Shown: in pieces, positions 22,572 to 33,254 of the stretch
Position numbering within the stretch: position 1 is the first letter of the stretch
Layout of the letters: each line of letters opens with the position of its first letter
Source: Mycoplasma yeatsii
GTDB taxonomy: Bacteria > Bacillota_I > Bacilli_A > Mycoplasmatales > Mycoplasmataceae
Length of the DNA: 64,000 nucleotides
Reading direction: 5' to 3' (one strand)
Assembly (NCBI RefSeq): GCF_030815295.1
Contig: NZ_JAUSWP010000003.1
Program-made: the position numbers and the translations under genes
The notes under the pieces: model-generated
Database searches by the model: none
What the model was told of the DNA's origin: nothing
The model's input: only the letters and a program-made list of their open reading frames with translations

Positions 22572-24005
22572 ATGTTGAAATTTAATAACAAATCAGAATT
22601 AAAAAAGATAACTTCAATTCAAGATTTTATAAACTATACTCTAGATTTTGCTAAAAAAAATGATAACACTATTTCATCAGAAGATGTACAACAAACATTT
22701 ACAAATATTTTTCCTAACGCAAGTGATAATGAGTATGAAAAACTATTAGAATTATTCCAAAGCAAAGGAATTGTTTTTAGTGATTTATTAGAAGATGAAG
22801 AAGAGTTAGATTTAGAATTAAATGATATTGATGAAGAGTATGAAGAAGAAGATCTAGATAACGATGATGAAGAATTAATGACTCGTTTTCAAAGTGCTAA
22901 AAAAGATGCACTAAGAGGTAAAAAAACAGCCAGAACTTCAACTCATATGAAGTATAGAGTAGGTGGAATTAGTAACGAAACTAAGATCCAAGATATCATT
23001 AAAACTTACTTTTACAAAATTGGACAAGCTCCTATTTTAACTAAAGAACAAGAAATAACTTATGCGAAAATGATTAACTCATCTGACCCTGAAGAAGTTA
23101 AAGAAGGAAGAGATAAACTAATTGAATCTAACTTAAAATTAGTTATTTCAGTTGCCAGAAAACACTTAAACCGTGGATTAGATTTTGCTGATTTAATTGA
23201 AGAAGGAAACATCGGTTTAATGAAAGCTGTTGATAAATTTGAATACGAAAAAGGATTTAAATTCTCAACTTATGCAACTTGATGAATTCGTCAAGCAATA
23301 ACTCGTGCTATTGCTGATCAAGCAAGAACAATCCGTATTCCAGTTCACATGGTTGAAACAATTAACAAATTAGCAAGAGTTGAAAGACAATTAACTCAAG
23401 AATTAGGTCGTGAACCAAATGCAGAAGAAATTGCTAACAAAATTGGTGAAGGGATGACAGCTGAAAAAGTTGTTGAAATTAAAAAAATCTCAATTGAACC
23501 AGTAAGTTTAGAAAAACCTTTTGGTGATGAAGATGATACTCATTTTGGTGATTTTGTTGAAGATAAAGACATGGTTTCACCAAGTGAATATACTGAAAAA
23601 GAAGTATTAAAAGAAGTGTTAGAAAAAACATTTGAAGATATGCCACCAAGAGAAGAAAAAGTTATTAGAATGCGTTATGGAATTGCCCCAACTAAATTAA
23701 GAACTTTATTAAGATTAGCTGAAGAATGTAATGATCCTGAATTTCAAAAATTAAAAGAAACTGTTGAAGAATTAGATATTCATCTAGACACTCCTATTCA
23801 AAAAGTTAGAACATTTAAAAATAAAGTTATTAACACAGCTTTAAGTAAATATGATTCACCAAAAACTTTAGAAGAAGTTGGAAAAGAATTATCTGTTACA
23901 AGAGAAAGAATTAGACAAATAGAAGCTAAAACTATTAGAAGATTCAAACAACCTTCATCAAGTAATAAATCAGGTAGAACTTTAAAAGAATTCTATAAAG
24001 GTTAA
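22572..24005 (+). CDS. rpoD: RNA polymerase primary sigma factor (sigma-A/RpoD)
   Basis: The product has 477 residues. Sigma-A directs RNA polymerase to -35/-10 promoters. Seen: an acidic region 1.1-like part (EDEEELDLELNDIDEEYEEE), region 2 (ESNLKLVISVARKHLNRGLDF ... [21 protein letters not shown], with WW encoded by TGATGA), region 3 (QLTQELGREPNAEEIA) and region 4 (EEVGKELSVTRERIRQIEAKTIRRF). A short insert around residue 385 (RTLLRLAEECNDPEFQ) interrupts region 4. The dnaG-rpoD order is the classical macromolecular-synthesis operon. It is likely the only major sigma factor of the cell. Confidence 0.98.
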
Positions 24006-24007
24006 TT

Positions 24008-24685
24008 ATGATTAGTAAAAGATTAAAATCTGTTTCTTTATTAATTGATAATGCTAATGTAGTTGCTGATATTGGAACTGATCACGCATATTTACCAATT
24101 TATTTAGTTAAAAATAATAAAGCTAAAAAAGTTTATGCTTGTGATTTAAATAAAAAACCACTTCAATCAGCAAAAGAAAATATTTCAAAATTTGGTTTTG
24201 ATAGCCAAATTTTTACAATTTTAAGTAACGGACTAGAATTTGTATCAAATGAATCAATTGAAAATATTGATATAGTTACTATTTGTGGATTAGGTTCTCA
24301 AACTATTTTAGATATATTATCAAAAGATCATAAAAAAATTTCAAAATATATAATTTGTTCTAATACTCAGATTTCTCAAATTAGAAAATGAACAGTTGAT
24401 AAAGACTTTAAAATAACACATGAACAATTTGTTATTGATGACAAACATTGTTATTGAATTGCTGCAGTTGATAAAAATTTAAAATCAGATTTAAAAAATG
24501 ATCAATACATTAGATTTGGTGATAAATCATTTTTTATAAAAGATCAAGAATATATAAACTTCTTAACAAGTGAATCAAACAATTTAAAACGTATTTTAAA
24601 ACAAATTGATACTTCAAATCCAAGAAGTCAAGAAATACAAGCTCAAATAGATCAAATAGGAGAATATATAAATGTTATTAGTTAA
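24008..24685 (+). CDS. trmK: tRNA (adenine-N1) methyltransferase TrmK
   Basis: The product has 225 residues. TrmK methylates A22 of bacterial tRNAs using S-adenosylmethionine. Seen: N-terminal RLKSVSLLIDNANVVADIGTDHAYLPIYL (methyltransferase motif I, the TrmK-typical DIGTDHAYLP), then CDLNKKPLQSAKEN and the TICGLGSQTILDIL motif. The C-terminal third is helical. Two bases after rpoD, and its end overlaps the next gene by 14 bases. The neighbour pair TrmK plus Nif3-like is conserved in Firmicutes after rpoD. Confidence 0.94.
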
Positions 24686-25463
24686 TATAACAAAATATTT
24701 AGATAAAAAATTCAATCCTAAAAAAGCAAGTGATTGAGATAATGTTGGTTTTCAAATCTTTAATAAAAAAGCTTTAGATGCAAATTTTAATGTAAATAAA
24801 GTTTTAATTTGTTTAGATCTAACTAATGATTGTTTAGAATATGCTTTAAAAAATAATGTTAATTTAATAATCTCAAGACATCCTTTTATTTTTGCAGAAC
24901 TAAAACAAGAAAAGCAAAATCCTATTAAAAAAGAAATGATTAAAAAACTAACTAAAAATAACATTGTTGTATTTTCTATTCACACAAATTATGATGCTAG
25001 TTCAAATCAAAACTTAAATGAAATTATTAATAAAGAAATTGAAATAAAAAATTACAAAAAATATGGTTATGAAAATGAATCTAACATTTTTTATCTTAAA
25101 AAAGAAATTAAAATTGAAGATCTAATTCAATCATTAGCAAAAATCTTTAATTCAGAATCAGTTAGATTTAATTCAAATATTGATTTAAATTCAAAAACAA
25201 ATCAAATCTATATCACAACTGGATCTGGAGCTTCAACTATGGTGTACAACTCATTAAAAAATTGTGTTTTTATAACAGGTGAAGTAAAATGAAATGAGTG
25301 AATATATGCAAATGATAATAATGTTTGTTTAATTGAACTAGGTCATTATATGGAAAATTATTTTGTTGATGATATTAAAGATAAATTAACTAATAAATTT
25401 AATGATCTTGAAATTTTAACTTATGATATAAACAATCAATTTATTACTAGAAAGAAGGTGTAA
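24672..25463 (+). CDS. Nif3-like dinuclear metal centre protein (DUF34)
   Basis: The product has 263 residues, the size of the compact Nif3/YqfO family without the middle PII-like insert. Seen: KASDWDNVGFQIF, VLICLDLTNDCLEYALKNNVNLIISRHPF (the family histidine motif), NYDASSNQNLNEII, and a C-terminal GHYMENYFVDDIKDKL. Metal-binding histidine and acidic residues are therefore present. The function is unsettled; a GTP cyclohydrolase-like fold and roles in metal handling have been proposed. It overlaps trmK by 14 bases and is followed two bases later by the helicase gene, so the three are one operon. Confidence 0.92.
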
Positions 25464-25465
25464 TT

Positions 25466-26836
25466 ATGAAATTTACAGATTTTGGATTCAAAAAATATAT
25501 TAATGATACTTTAGAGCAAATTGAGTTTATCTATCCAACTTCTATTCAACAAAAAGTAATTCCATTATTTAAAAAATATCAAAACGTAATTGCTTTAGCT
25601 CATACTGGAACAGGTAAAACTCATAGTTTTTTATTACCTATATTAAATAATTTAGATCTAACTGTTTCTAGAGAAAAAAGTTATGTTCAAGCTGTAATAG
25701 TTACACCAACTAGAGAATTAGCAAAACAAATTTATGAAAATGTTAGAGTTTTTTCTAAAAACAATCCTGATTTAAGTTGTAGTATGTTTATTGGTGGAGA
25801 TGATATTAATAAAAGCATTGAACAACTAGAAAAAGTTCAACCTCAAATTGTAGTAGGAACACCAACTAGATTAAAAGAATTATATGATCAAAACAAATTA
25901 AGATTAACTACTGCAAAATATGTAGTTATTGATGAATGTGATATGATTTTTGATCTAGGCTTTATTGAAGATGTAGATTATTTAATGTCAAAAATTAATA
26001 ACAATCCTACAATCGGAATTTTTAGTGCAACAATAAGTGAACAATTAAAAATATTTGCTAAAAAATATGTACAAAACGCTAGTTTTATTGATGATTCAAA
26101 CAATAAATTATCATCAAATAATGTAAAACATATTTTAATTGATACTAAAAATCGTGAAACTGAAGAAAGCTTAACTAAAATCATTAATTCTATAAATCCA
26201 TTTTTATGTTTAATCTTTGTTAACCAAAAAGAAGAAGTTAAAAATATTGTAAATATATTAAGAAAAAACAATATTACTAGAGTTGGTGAGATTCACGGTG
26301 ATCTTCAACCAAGAACTAGAATGTCAATGCTTAAAAAAATTAAAAATCATGAATACAATTATGTTGTTGCAACTGATGTAGCTAGTCGTGGAGTTGATAT
26401 AGAAGGTGTAAGTCACGTTATTTCTATAGATCTACCAAAAGATTTGAGTTATTACATTCATAGATCAGGAAGAACTGGAAGAAATAAATTAACAGGTATA
26501 AGTTATGTTATTTTTAATGCTAAAAACAAAGATAAAATTGATGAATTAACTAAAAAAGGAATTGAATTTGAAATTCAAAAATTAATCGATAATCAACTAG
26601 TTGATATTACAGTTAGAAAACAAGTTAAAAAAACTACTTATAAAGAATTAGATCCTGAATCTAAAAAAATCATAAGTAAATATCAAAATAAAAAAGTTAA
26701 ACCAGGATATAGAAAAAAAAGAAAACAAGAATTAGAAAAAATTAAAAGCAAAATCAGACGTAAACATATTAAAGAAAGCATTGAAAAAATTAAAAAAGAA
26801 AAATATAAGAAAAGAAGACAAGAATTATTTGATTAA
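25466..26836 (+). CDS. DEAD-box RNA helicase (motif II is DECD)
   Basis: The product has 456 residues. It unwinds RNA during ribosome assembly or mRNA turnover. Seen: Q motif YPTSIQQKVIP, motif I AHTGTGKT, Ia TPTRELAKQ, motif II DECD in YVVIDECDMIFDLGF (Cys in place of Ala), motif III SATIS, then helicase C-terminal domain with DVASRGVDIEGVSHVI and motif VI HRSGRTGRN. The tail (about residues 385-456) is very basic, KKR-rich, and probably binds RNA. Related to CshA/DeaD-type helicases. Its stop codon lies inside the terminator hairpin. Confidence 0.95.
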   Translation: MKFTDFGFKKYINDTLEQIEFIYPTSIQQKVIPLFKKYQNVIALAHTGTGKTHSFLLPILNNLDLTVSREKSYVQAVIVTPTRELAKQIYENVRVFSKNNPDLSCSMFIGGDDINKSIEQLEKVQPQIVVGTPTRLKELYDQNKLRLTTAKYVVIDECDMIFDLGFIEDVDYLMSKINNNPTIGIFSATISEQLKIFAKKYVQNASFIDDSNNKLSSNNVKHILIDTKNRETEESLTKIINSINPFLCLIFVNQKEEVKNIVNILRKNNITRVGEIHGDLQPRTRMSMLKKIKNHEYNYVVATDVASRGVDIEGVSHVISIDLPKDLSYYIHRSGRTGRNKLTGISYVIFNAKNKDKIDELTKKGIEFEIQKLIDNQLVDITVRKQVKKTTYKELDPESKKIISKYQNKKVKPGYRKKRKQELEKIKSKIRRKHIKESIEKIKKEKYKKRRQELFD

Positions 26837-26854
26837 TCAAATAATTCTTATTTT
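26821..26854 (+). terminator. Terminator of the trmK-nif3-helicase group, overlapping the stop codon
   Basis: AGAATTATTTG/CAAATAATTCT stem around an ATTAAT centre, followed by TATTTT. The helicase TAA (26834-26836) is in the centre of the hairpin. Confidence 0.6.
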
Positions 26855-26874
26855 ATAATTTATAATATATTACA

Positions 26875-26903
26875 TTGAAAGCTAAATTTACAATGCATAT
26901 AAT
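26875..26903 (+). promoter_or_regulatory. Promoter of the YitT-like gene
   Basis: TTGAAA and TATAAT with a 17-base spacer; the match to the sigma-A consensus is close to ideal. Confidence 0.8.
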
Positions 26904-26922
26904 GTATTAAAAAGGGGAGCGT

Positions 26923-28458
26923 ATGCAAAGAATAATTTATTCTCAAACTGAAGAAAAAATTAATATGTCAGTTGATGAAATTAATCAATTAAAACAAACA
27001 GAAATATACGAAAAAATCTATAAAAAGAATTTTGAAAAAGAAAAAAGATCAATAAAAAATAGAACATATTTTAAAAGAAATTTTTGAAAAGACATTTTAG
27101 TTATAACTCTAGCGAGTCTTTTAACTACTATTTCAATAGATTACTTTATTTCTTCAACTGGAGATGCTGGGTTATTTCCTGGTGGTCTATCTAGTTTTGC
27201 TCGTTTTTTTGCTATTACTACAGCTAATTTAATTAAAGGTGATCAAACAAGTAATGTTTTAAATTCATCGAGTTTATTTTTCATATATTTATTTTTAATT
27301 AATTTCCCTTTATTTATTTTTGGATTTATAAAAGTAGGGTTGAAATTTACTTTAACTTCTATTTTATATATTTTTTTAAGTTTATCTTGAGATCAAATTT
27401 TAAACATTATTCCTGTTGTTAATCCACGAGAATTTCATGTAATTTCGAACTATAAATTAATTTCTTCAATTCCAGGAGAATGAACTTCAACTATTTGAAT
27501 GTTTGTATTTTCAGTTATCGGTGGAGCTTTTTTAGGAGCTAGTTATTCATTAACTTATACAGTAGGTTCTTCAACTGCAGGAACTGATTTTATTAGTTAT
27601 TATGTTTCTAAAAAATATAATAGACAAATTGGTGCTATTAATATGAAAATTAATTTCATCATTCTAGCTCTTGTGATTGTTTTAAACACAATTAATTTAT
27701 CAGTTGAACTAATTGATCCAGACATGAAACTATCAACAATAAGAGTTTTAGAAGATAAAAAATTTGAAGCACTGTATAAAGAAGCATATGGAAGTGGTTT
27801 ATTTAGTGAAAATCCTGGGAGTGTTTTATTCTTACCTAAGGATTGATCAATAGAAAATAATATGGGTATAACAAAAGAAGAAATTGCTAGAGTAATTGCT
27901 TCAAATGCTAAGTTTATAAAATATGATGCTTCAATGATTTGAACAATTAAATTTAAATTCATTTTTGGTCCTTCATTATTTGCTTCAGGTATAGTGATGA
28001 TTATTCAGGGAATTGTTATTGATAAAATATATCCAAAAAATAAAATAATTACAATTTTAATAAATACTTCAAAACCTGAACAAGTAAAAGATTGTTTATT
28101 TGAATTAGGATATAGAAATGATATTAATATTATCGAAAATAAAACTGTAAGAAAAAATTCCGCACTAGTAAAACAAAGTGTTGTTATGATTTCAATTAGT
28201 TTAGTTGATTGAAAAACATTAGAAGAAGAAGTTATACAAACTGATACTAATATGAATATTTCATTTATTAAAACTATGAAAGTAAAAGGACAGTTTAATT
28301 ATTCGTTAGATAATGAGAAATTTGAAATGACTTTATACAGAAAAGTTATTGAAAATAAAAAAATAGTTAAAAAAATTGAACACGATTCAATTGTTATGAC
28401 TAAAAATAAAATTCTAAAAGATTCAAAAACTAGAAATATAAAAAAATTCAATGCTTAA
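26923..28458 (+). CDS. YitT family membrane protein with C-terminal DUF2179 domain
   Basis: The product has 511 residues. The N-terminal 60 residues are charged and cytoplasmic, followed by about six membrane helices with the YitT features PGGLSSFARF and TYTVGSSTAGTDFISYYVSKKYN (about residues 205-230). The last 140 residues form a soluble PII-like DUF2179 domain (KIITILINTSKPEQVKDCL; VVMISISLVDW). The family is widespread in Firmicutes and its function is unknown; a transporter or channel gated by the cytoplasmic domain is a reasonable guess. Start ATG follows AAGGGGAGCGT. It has a strong promoter of its own. Confidence 0.87.
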
Positions 28459-28472
28459 AACATTTTCTAAAA

Positions 28473-28481
28473 TGCTATAAT
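28473..28481 (+). promoter_or_regulatory. Extended -10 promoter of secDF
   Basis: TGCTATAAT in the context AAAATGCTATAATA, the same extended -10 seen before glyS. Confidence 0.6.
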
Positions 28482-28557
28482 ATGTATGTGTTTTTCTTTA
28501 ATTTATAAAAACAATTTTAATTAATAAAAATAATAAATAAGTAGAGAGGTGAAAGAT

Positions 28558-31500
28558 GTGAAAAAAAGAGCATTTAATATAAAACAAATATTACGTCTAT
28601 CATCTATATTTTTACTTTTAGCATCTTTAGTTAGTGGTATTGGAGTTTCAACATACAAAGTTGTTGAAAATATTAGTCCTGGTTCAAAATTCTCAAAAGG
28701 ATTTGAAGCCATGGTTGGGGTTTTTGATAAATCTAAAAAACCAGATAATGATAAAGGATTACCTAACGGAATTTCATCTGAAGCCGCTAAAGCTATAGAA
28801 CAAAAATTATCACCTTTTTCTAATACTTCAGTTGAAATAGAACAAAGTGGTAAATCACGTGTTTTAGTTAAAGCACCAAAAGCTAATTATAATAACAGTC
28901 AAGCACTTTTTAAAGAATCTATAGAACGTGTTGGCGGATTGTTCATTTTAGATAAAAATTATAAAGATCTTCTTTTTAATGATGAAATAATGAAAAAAGC
29001 TGGTGTGGATGGAGTTTATAACGACACAAATACATCACAAACACCTATTAAAAATAAATTATCAATTGATGAGTTTTTAGGTAAAGCTAGAGACGAATCT
29101 TTACAGCCTGGTGATACTCAAACAAGAAATGCTCCATTTGTTACTTTTGAGATCAAAGAGGATTACTTAAAAAAATTACTAGGTGTATCAGGTGATAATA
29201 AAGATAATAAAAATAATACTCCAACAGAAATGACAATGATAACTTCAATGGGTAGTGTATTATCTAGATTAAGAAGTTATTATGTTCATATTGATCAATC
29301 AGAATCAAATGCAAACAAAAACAAATTTTTAAACGTTTATTTAAATGAAATAATTAAACAAGTAAGACAATGAATTTCATCAAATGGTGCACAAAATTCA
29401 GAAACTGCTAATGCGTTAATAGATTTATTTGCTATTAATTATAAAATCAAAAACAATACTGGGGAATGAGTAAATGCTAAAGCTAGTTTAGTAGGAAAAG
29501 ACATCAAAAAATGATGAAAAAGTGATTCTGAAGGTGGAATTGATGATCTTGTAGATTTAAAACACGTTTTATATGGTCAAAATGATTTAAGAAATGTAAC
29601 TAACGTTGCTCAAGATTATGAATTTGAATTTATAAATTCAACAAATAAATATTTATATGATTCAAACTCTAAAGCAGATGATTTTAATGATGTTGAAAAA
29701 GATGGAAAAGGAAAAGGAAAATATTTCGGTCAAATTCAAGCTACATCTGGTGTGCGTTCATTAAGTGGTACTTCTACAATTGGTCCATACTATAAAGTTG
29801 CTAGTGACATCATTTCTGTAATGATGAAAGAAGTTTTATTCAGACAAACAACAATTGCCGATGGAAGTACTGTAGTTAATAAAAATTTAAAACAAGATCT
29901 TTTTAGAGATCAAGTTTTATTAAATAATAAACAAATTAGTGCTCAACAAAATCAAAGAATTAGTTCTATTAGTCCAGCACTTGTTACTGATAAACAAACT
30001 AGTTCAACTAAACTTTACATTCCTGTTGCTAACTATACAATGTCAACACAAATTGTTTCTGATATTGTTCAAACTTCTTTAGGATATGAATTTAAAGTTC
30101 TATCAATTGAAGAAAATGATGAAGAAATAACTCCAGTAATGTTGTATGTAACAATAGTGTTCTTAGCAATTCTATCATTAGCTGTAATGATATTTATGGT
30201 ATTTGCATATAGATTATTAGGATTATTTGCGATTATAATTGCAGCAATTTCTGGCTCTTTAACACTGTTATTACCTATTGTGTTTTCTATCACAGTTGGT
30301 CCAGAAATACTAACTCTATTATTTATTAGTGTTGGACTTGTATTAGATACTTGTATTATTTATTTTGAAGCATTCAAGAAAAATATTCACGCTGAAAAAC
30401 GTTCTCCTGAATCATCATTTAACATTAGTAATAAAGATACTTTAACAATCTTATTAGATGCATCATTTATTATATTAATTCCTAACATTTTATTATTCAT
30501 TTTAGGAAGTGGTGCTTTAAAAAGTATAGCTACAATTGGAGTTATTAGTATATTATTTGTAATTGTATTTGCAATTATTACTTTACGTATATTGACTTGA
30601 TTATCAATAAAAGCTAAATTATTTACTAATTATCCTTGATTATTACCTTTCAACACTCAAAGAAACTATGAATCAAGTTTATTAAATGATATTAGAGTAA
30701 GTTATTACAATTCTAAGATTGAAAATTTAAACTCAAAAGAAAAATTAACTGCTAAAGATTTAGCTAAATTAAAACAAGCTAAAGATAAATATAATTTCTA
30801 CAAAGATCTTGAACAAAAAATCATTGCACAAAGAAAAGATAAAAAACTTAAAAAAGATGCAATTCAAATTTCAACTATTAATCAAAAAATTGCAAAAATT
30901 GTTAAAAGAACTAAAAATAATAAATTCTTTAGTTTCTTTGCAAAATCAAGAATTAAAGATTTAGAAATTAAAAGAGATCTAATCTTAGCTGAATTAAATA
31001 CTCAATCAACAAAAGAAGAATTATCAACTTTAAAAAATAGATCAAACCAGAGAAAAATATTTAATGTAAATAAAATCTTTTCTATATTCTTTATGATCTT
31101 TATGATTTTAGGAATAAGTTTAGGATTCTCAGTTGGTCCAAACTATAACGTAAGTTTTGGAAACAGTGTTTCAGTTACAATGTATGGAAACCAAATTGAT
31201 GATATTTACAACAGACTTGATTCTATTTTCTTACAATATCAAAGTACTGAAACTAGCAACGGTGATGTTAACCGTGCAAACAGAATCAGACAAATGGGTA
31301 AAGTACTAGTAGATTACAAACTACAAGAAGATAATTTTATTAGTAGAACTGAATTTAATAATAGAAGTTATGATGAATTAACAAATTCAGAAAAATACAG
31401 ATGATCTGCATTTGTAACTTCTGGAGTATTCAAAAAAATCTTTGATGACAGATACTTTGATTTATGAAATTCAAGAAGTTCAAGCCCATCAAGTATATAC

Positions 31501-32667
31501 AGACTAAAACTTCAAATTGAATATGGTTCAAACTTTGTTGATGTTTTATCAAGAAGTAATGAAGCTAATGAATTACCATGAGTTTCATTCAGAATTACTA
31601 ACTTAAAAGACAAAACTGTAGTTAATGTTTTTGAAAGATTCTTATATAACTTTAAAACATTTAGTGGTAATCCTGATGCAACTACACCAAGATATGATCA
31701 TATTAGAAACTCATCTGATGAAGGGATTATTAACTTAATCAACACACCTTACACTTCATTTGGTCAAATTAAACAAATGGCAATCGTGTTTGGAATTGCA
31801 TTAATAGCTTTATCAGTTTATATGATAATTAGATTTAAATGAACTTATTTTGTTGCTTTAGCTTTATCAGTTGCTTTAACTGTATTATTAGTAGTTTCAT
31901 TAGTAGTTGTTTTAAGAGTTCCTGTTGGAATTGAAATATTAGGTGCTGTATTAGCTGTTCTAAGTTTTGCTGTTATCACTTCAGTATTAATACTTGGAAA
32001 AGGTAAATCAATTATGAAAGCTAAGAGCTTAAAAGCATTTAGTGAAGTATTTGATAAAGAAGTTAATGTTTCTTCAGAAATCAGAGCTATAAAACATGAA
32101 ATAAGAGAAAAATCATTAATTGTTCGTAAAGAGTTCAAAACTTTATTAAAACAAAAAGCAAATGATAAAATTCAAGAACTAGGATTTAAAAATAAAGTTC
32201 ACAAATTATGATTGACTATCATTTGAAAATATAAATTTATATTTAGTAAAAAAGAAAATCAATCATATAAAGAATACAAATTAAAACAAAAAGAAATAAA
32301 ATCAGTTGTAAAACAAAATAAACAACGTACTGATAAAAAATTAGATTCATTAATAAGCAACAACTCATTCTTAAAAGAAGTGTTTGTAAATGTCTTTACG
32401 TTTGGATTAAATAGAACTTTATTAGTAACAGTTATTTATATAACTTACGCATTAATTATTTCTTTATGTATGCCTTCAATTATAGGTATGGGTGTGACAA
32501 TTATTATTGGTGTATTAATTTCAACACTAGTATCATTAGTAATTGCACTACCTTTATGAATTTTATTAGAAAGAAAACGTATAATATACATTTTAGGATA
32601 CAAACACTTTGTTCAAAATTATAGAGTTTCTCAAGAAGAACAAATTATTGTAGGAATTAATGACTAG
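28558..32667 (+). CDS. secDF: Protein translocase subunit SecDF (fused SecD and SecF)
   Basis: The product has 1,369 residues, a fused SecD-SecF that uses ion flow to pull exported proteins through SecYEG. The GTG at 28558 is chosen because AGAGAGG (28543-28549) is 8 bases upstream; an earlier in-frame GTG at 28549 lies in that site. SecD half: helix at about 13-35, large extracytoplasmic domain with the KNVTNVAQDYEF-like segment, helices from about 522 to 690 including FISVGLVLDTCIIYFEAFKKN (RND-type helix). Charged linker about 700-830. SecF half: helix near 840, extracytoplasmic region, helices about 1075-1150 and 1280-1350. The extracytoplasmic domains are much larger than in Bacillus. 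apt follows after 15 bases. Confidence 0.88.
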
Positions 32668-32682
32668 AAGCAGGTATAATTT

Positions 32683-33195
32683 ATGGATTTAAAAAAATAT
32701 ATTTTAGATGTTAAAGATTTTCCAAAACCAGGGATAGTATTCAAAGATATCACACCTTTATTAAATGATGCCGATGCATTTAAAAATGTAATTGATCAAA
32801 TGGCTCAATTTGTAAAAGAATCTGGAGCTAATGTGGTTGTTGCTCCAGAAGCAAGAGGGTTCTTATTCGCGTCAGCTGTTGCTTATGCATCAAACACTAG
32901 ATTTGTGTTAGTAAGAAAACCAAACAAATTACCAAGAGAAGTTTATGATGTTGAATATGCTTTAGAATATGGTGTTGATCATCAACAAATGCATAAAGGT
33001 GATTTAAAACCTGGTGATAAAGTAGTTATTATAGATGATGTTTTAGCTACTGGTGGAACAATGCATGCAATTATTGAATTAGTTAAATTAAACAATGCTC
33101 AGGTTGAAGGAATTTCATTCTTAATTGACTTATCTTTCTTACATGATGAAAAATTATTCTCTGAGTACAAATTACAAAAACTAATAAAATATTAA
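32683..33195 (+). CDS. apt: Adenine phosphoribosyltransferase
   Basis: The product has 170 residues, standard length. It converts adenine and PRPP to AMP, a key purine-salvage step in mycoplasmas, which cannot make purines. Seen: FPKPGIVFKDITPLL (APRT signature), APEARGF for base binding, and the PRPP-binding loop VVIIDDVLATGGTM near residue 120. It follows secDF by 15 bases and precedes rel after a strong terminator. In Firmicutes apt also sits beside rel (formerly relA), so the neighbourhood supports both calls. Confidence 0.98.
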   Translation: MDLKKYILDVKDFPKPGIVFKDITPLLNDADAFKNVIDQMAQFVKESGANVVVAPEARGFLFASAVAYASNTRFVLVRKPNKLPREVYDVEYALEYGVDHQQMHKGDLKPGDKVVIIDDVLATGGTMHAIIELVKLNNAQVEGISFLIDLSFLHDEKLFSEYKLQKLIKY

Positions 33196-33199
33196 AAAG

Positions 33200-33225
33200 T
33201 TAGGGGAATTTGCCCCTAATTTTTT
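33200..33225 (+). terminator. Terminator after apt
   Basis: Stem TTAGGGG/CCCCTAA with a six-base loop and a following run of T. The T run leads directly into a TATAAT (33225-33230) that probably serves rel. Confidence 0.9.
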
Positions 33226-33254
33226 ATAATAAATATATATAAGGATGTGATAAT

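Noticed and set aside
28521..28712. Minus-strand reading frame inside secDF
   Set aside because: It is a shadow of the plus-strand gene; no ribosome site, no homology, and the coding signal is on the other strand. The same applies to the other short antisense frames in tig, lon, dnaG, trmFO and valS.
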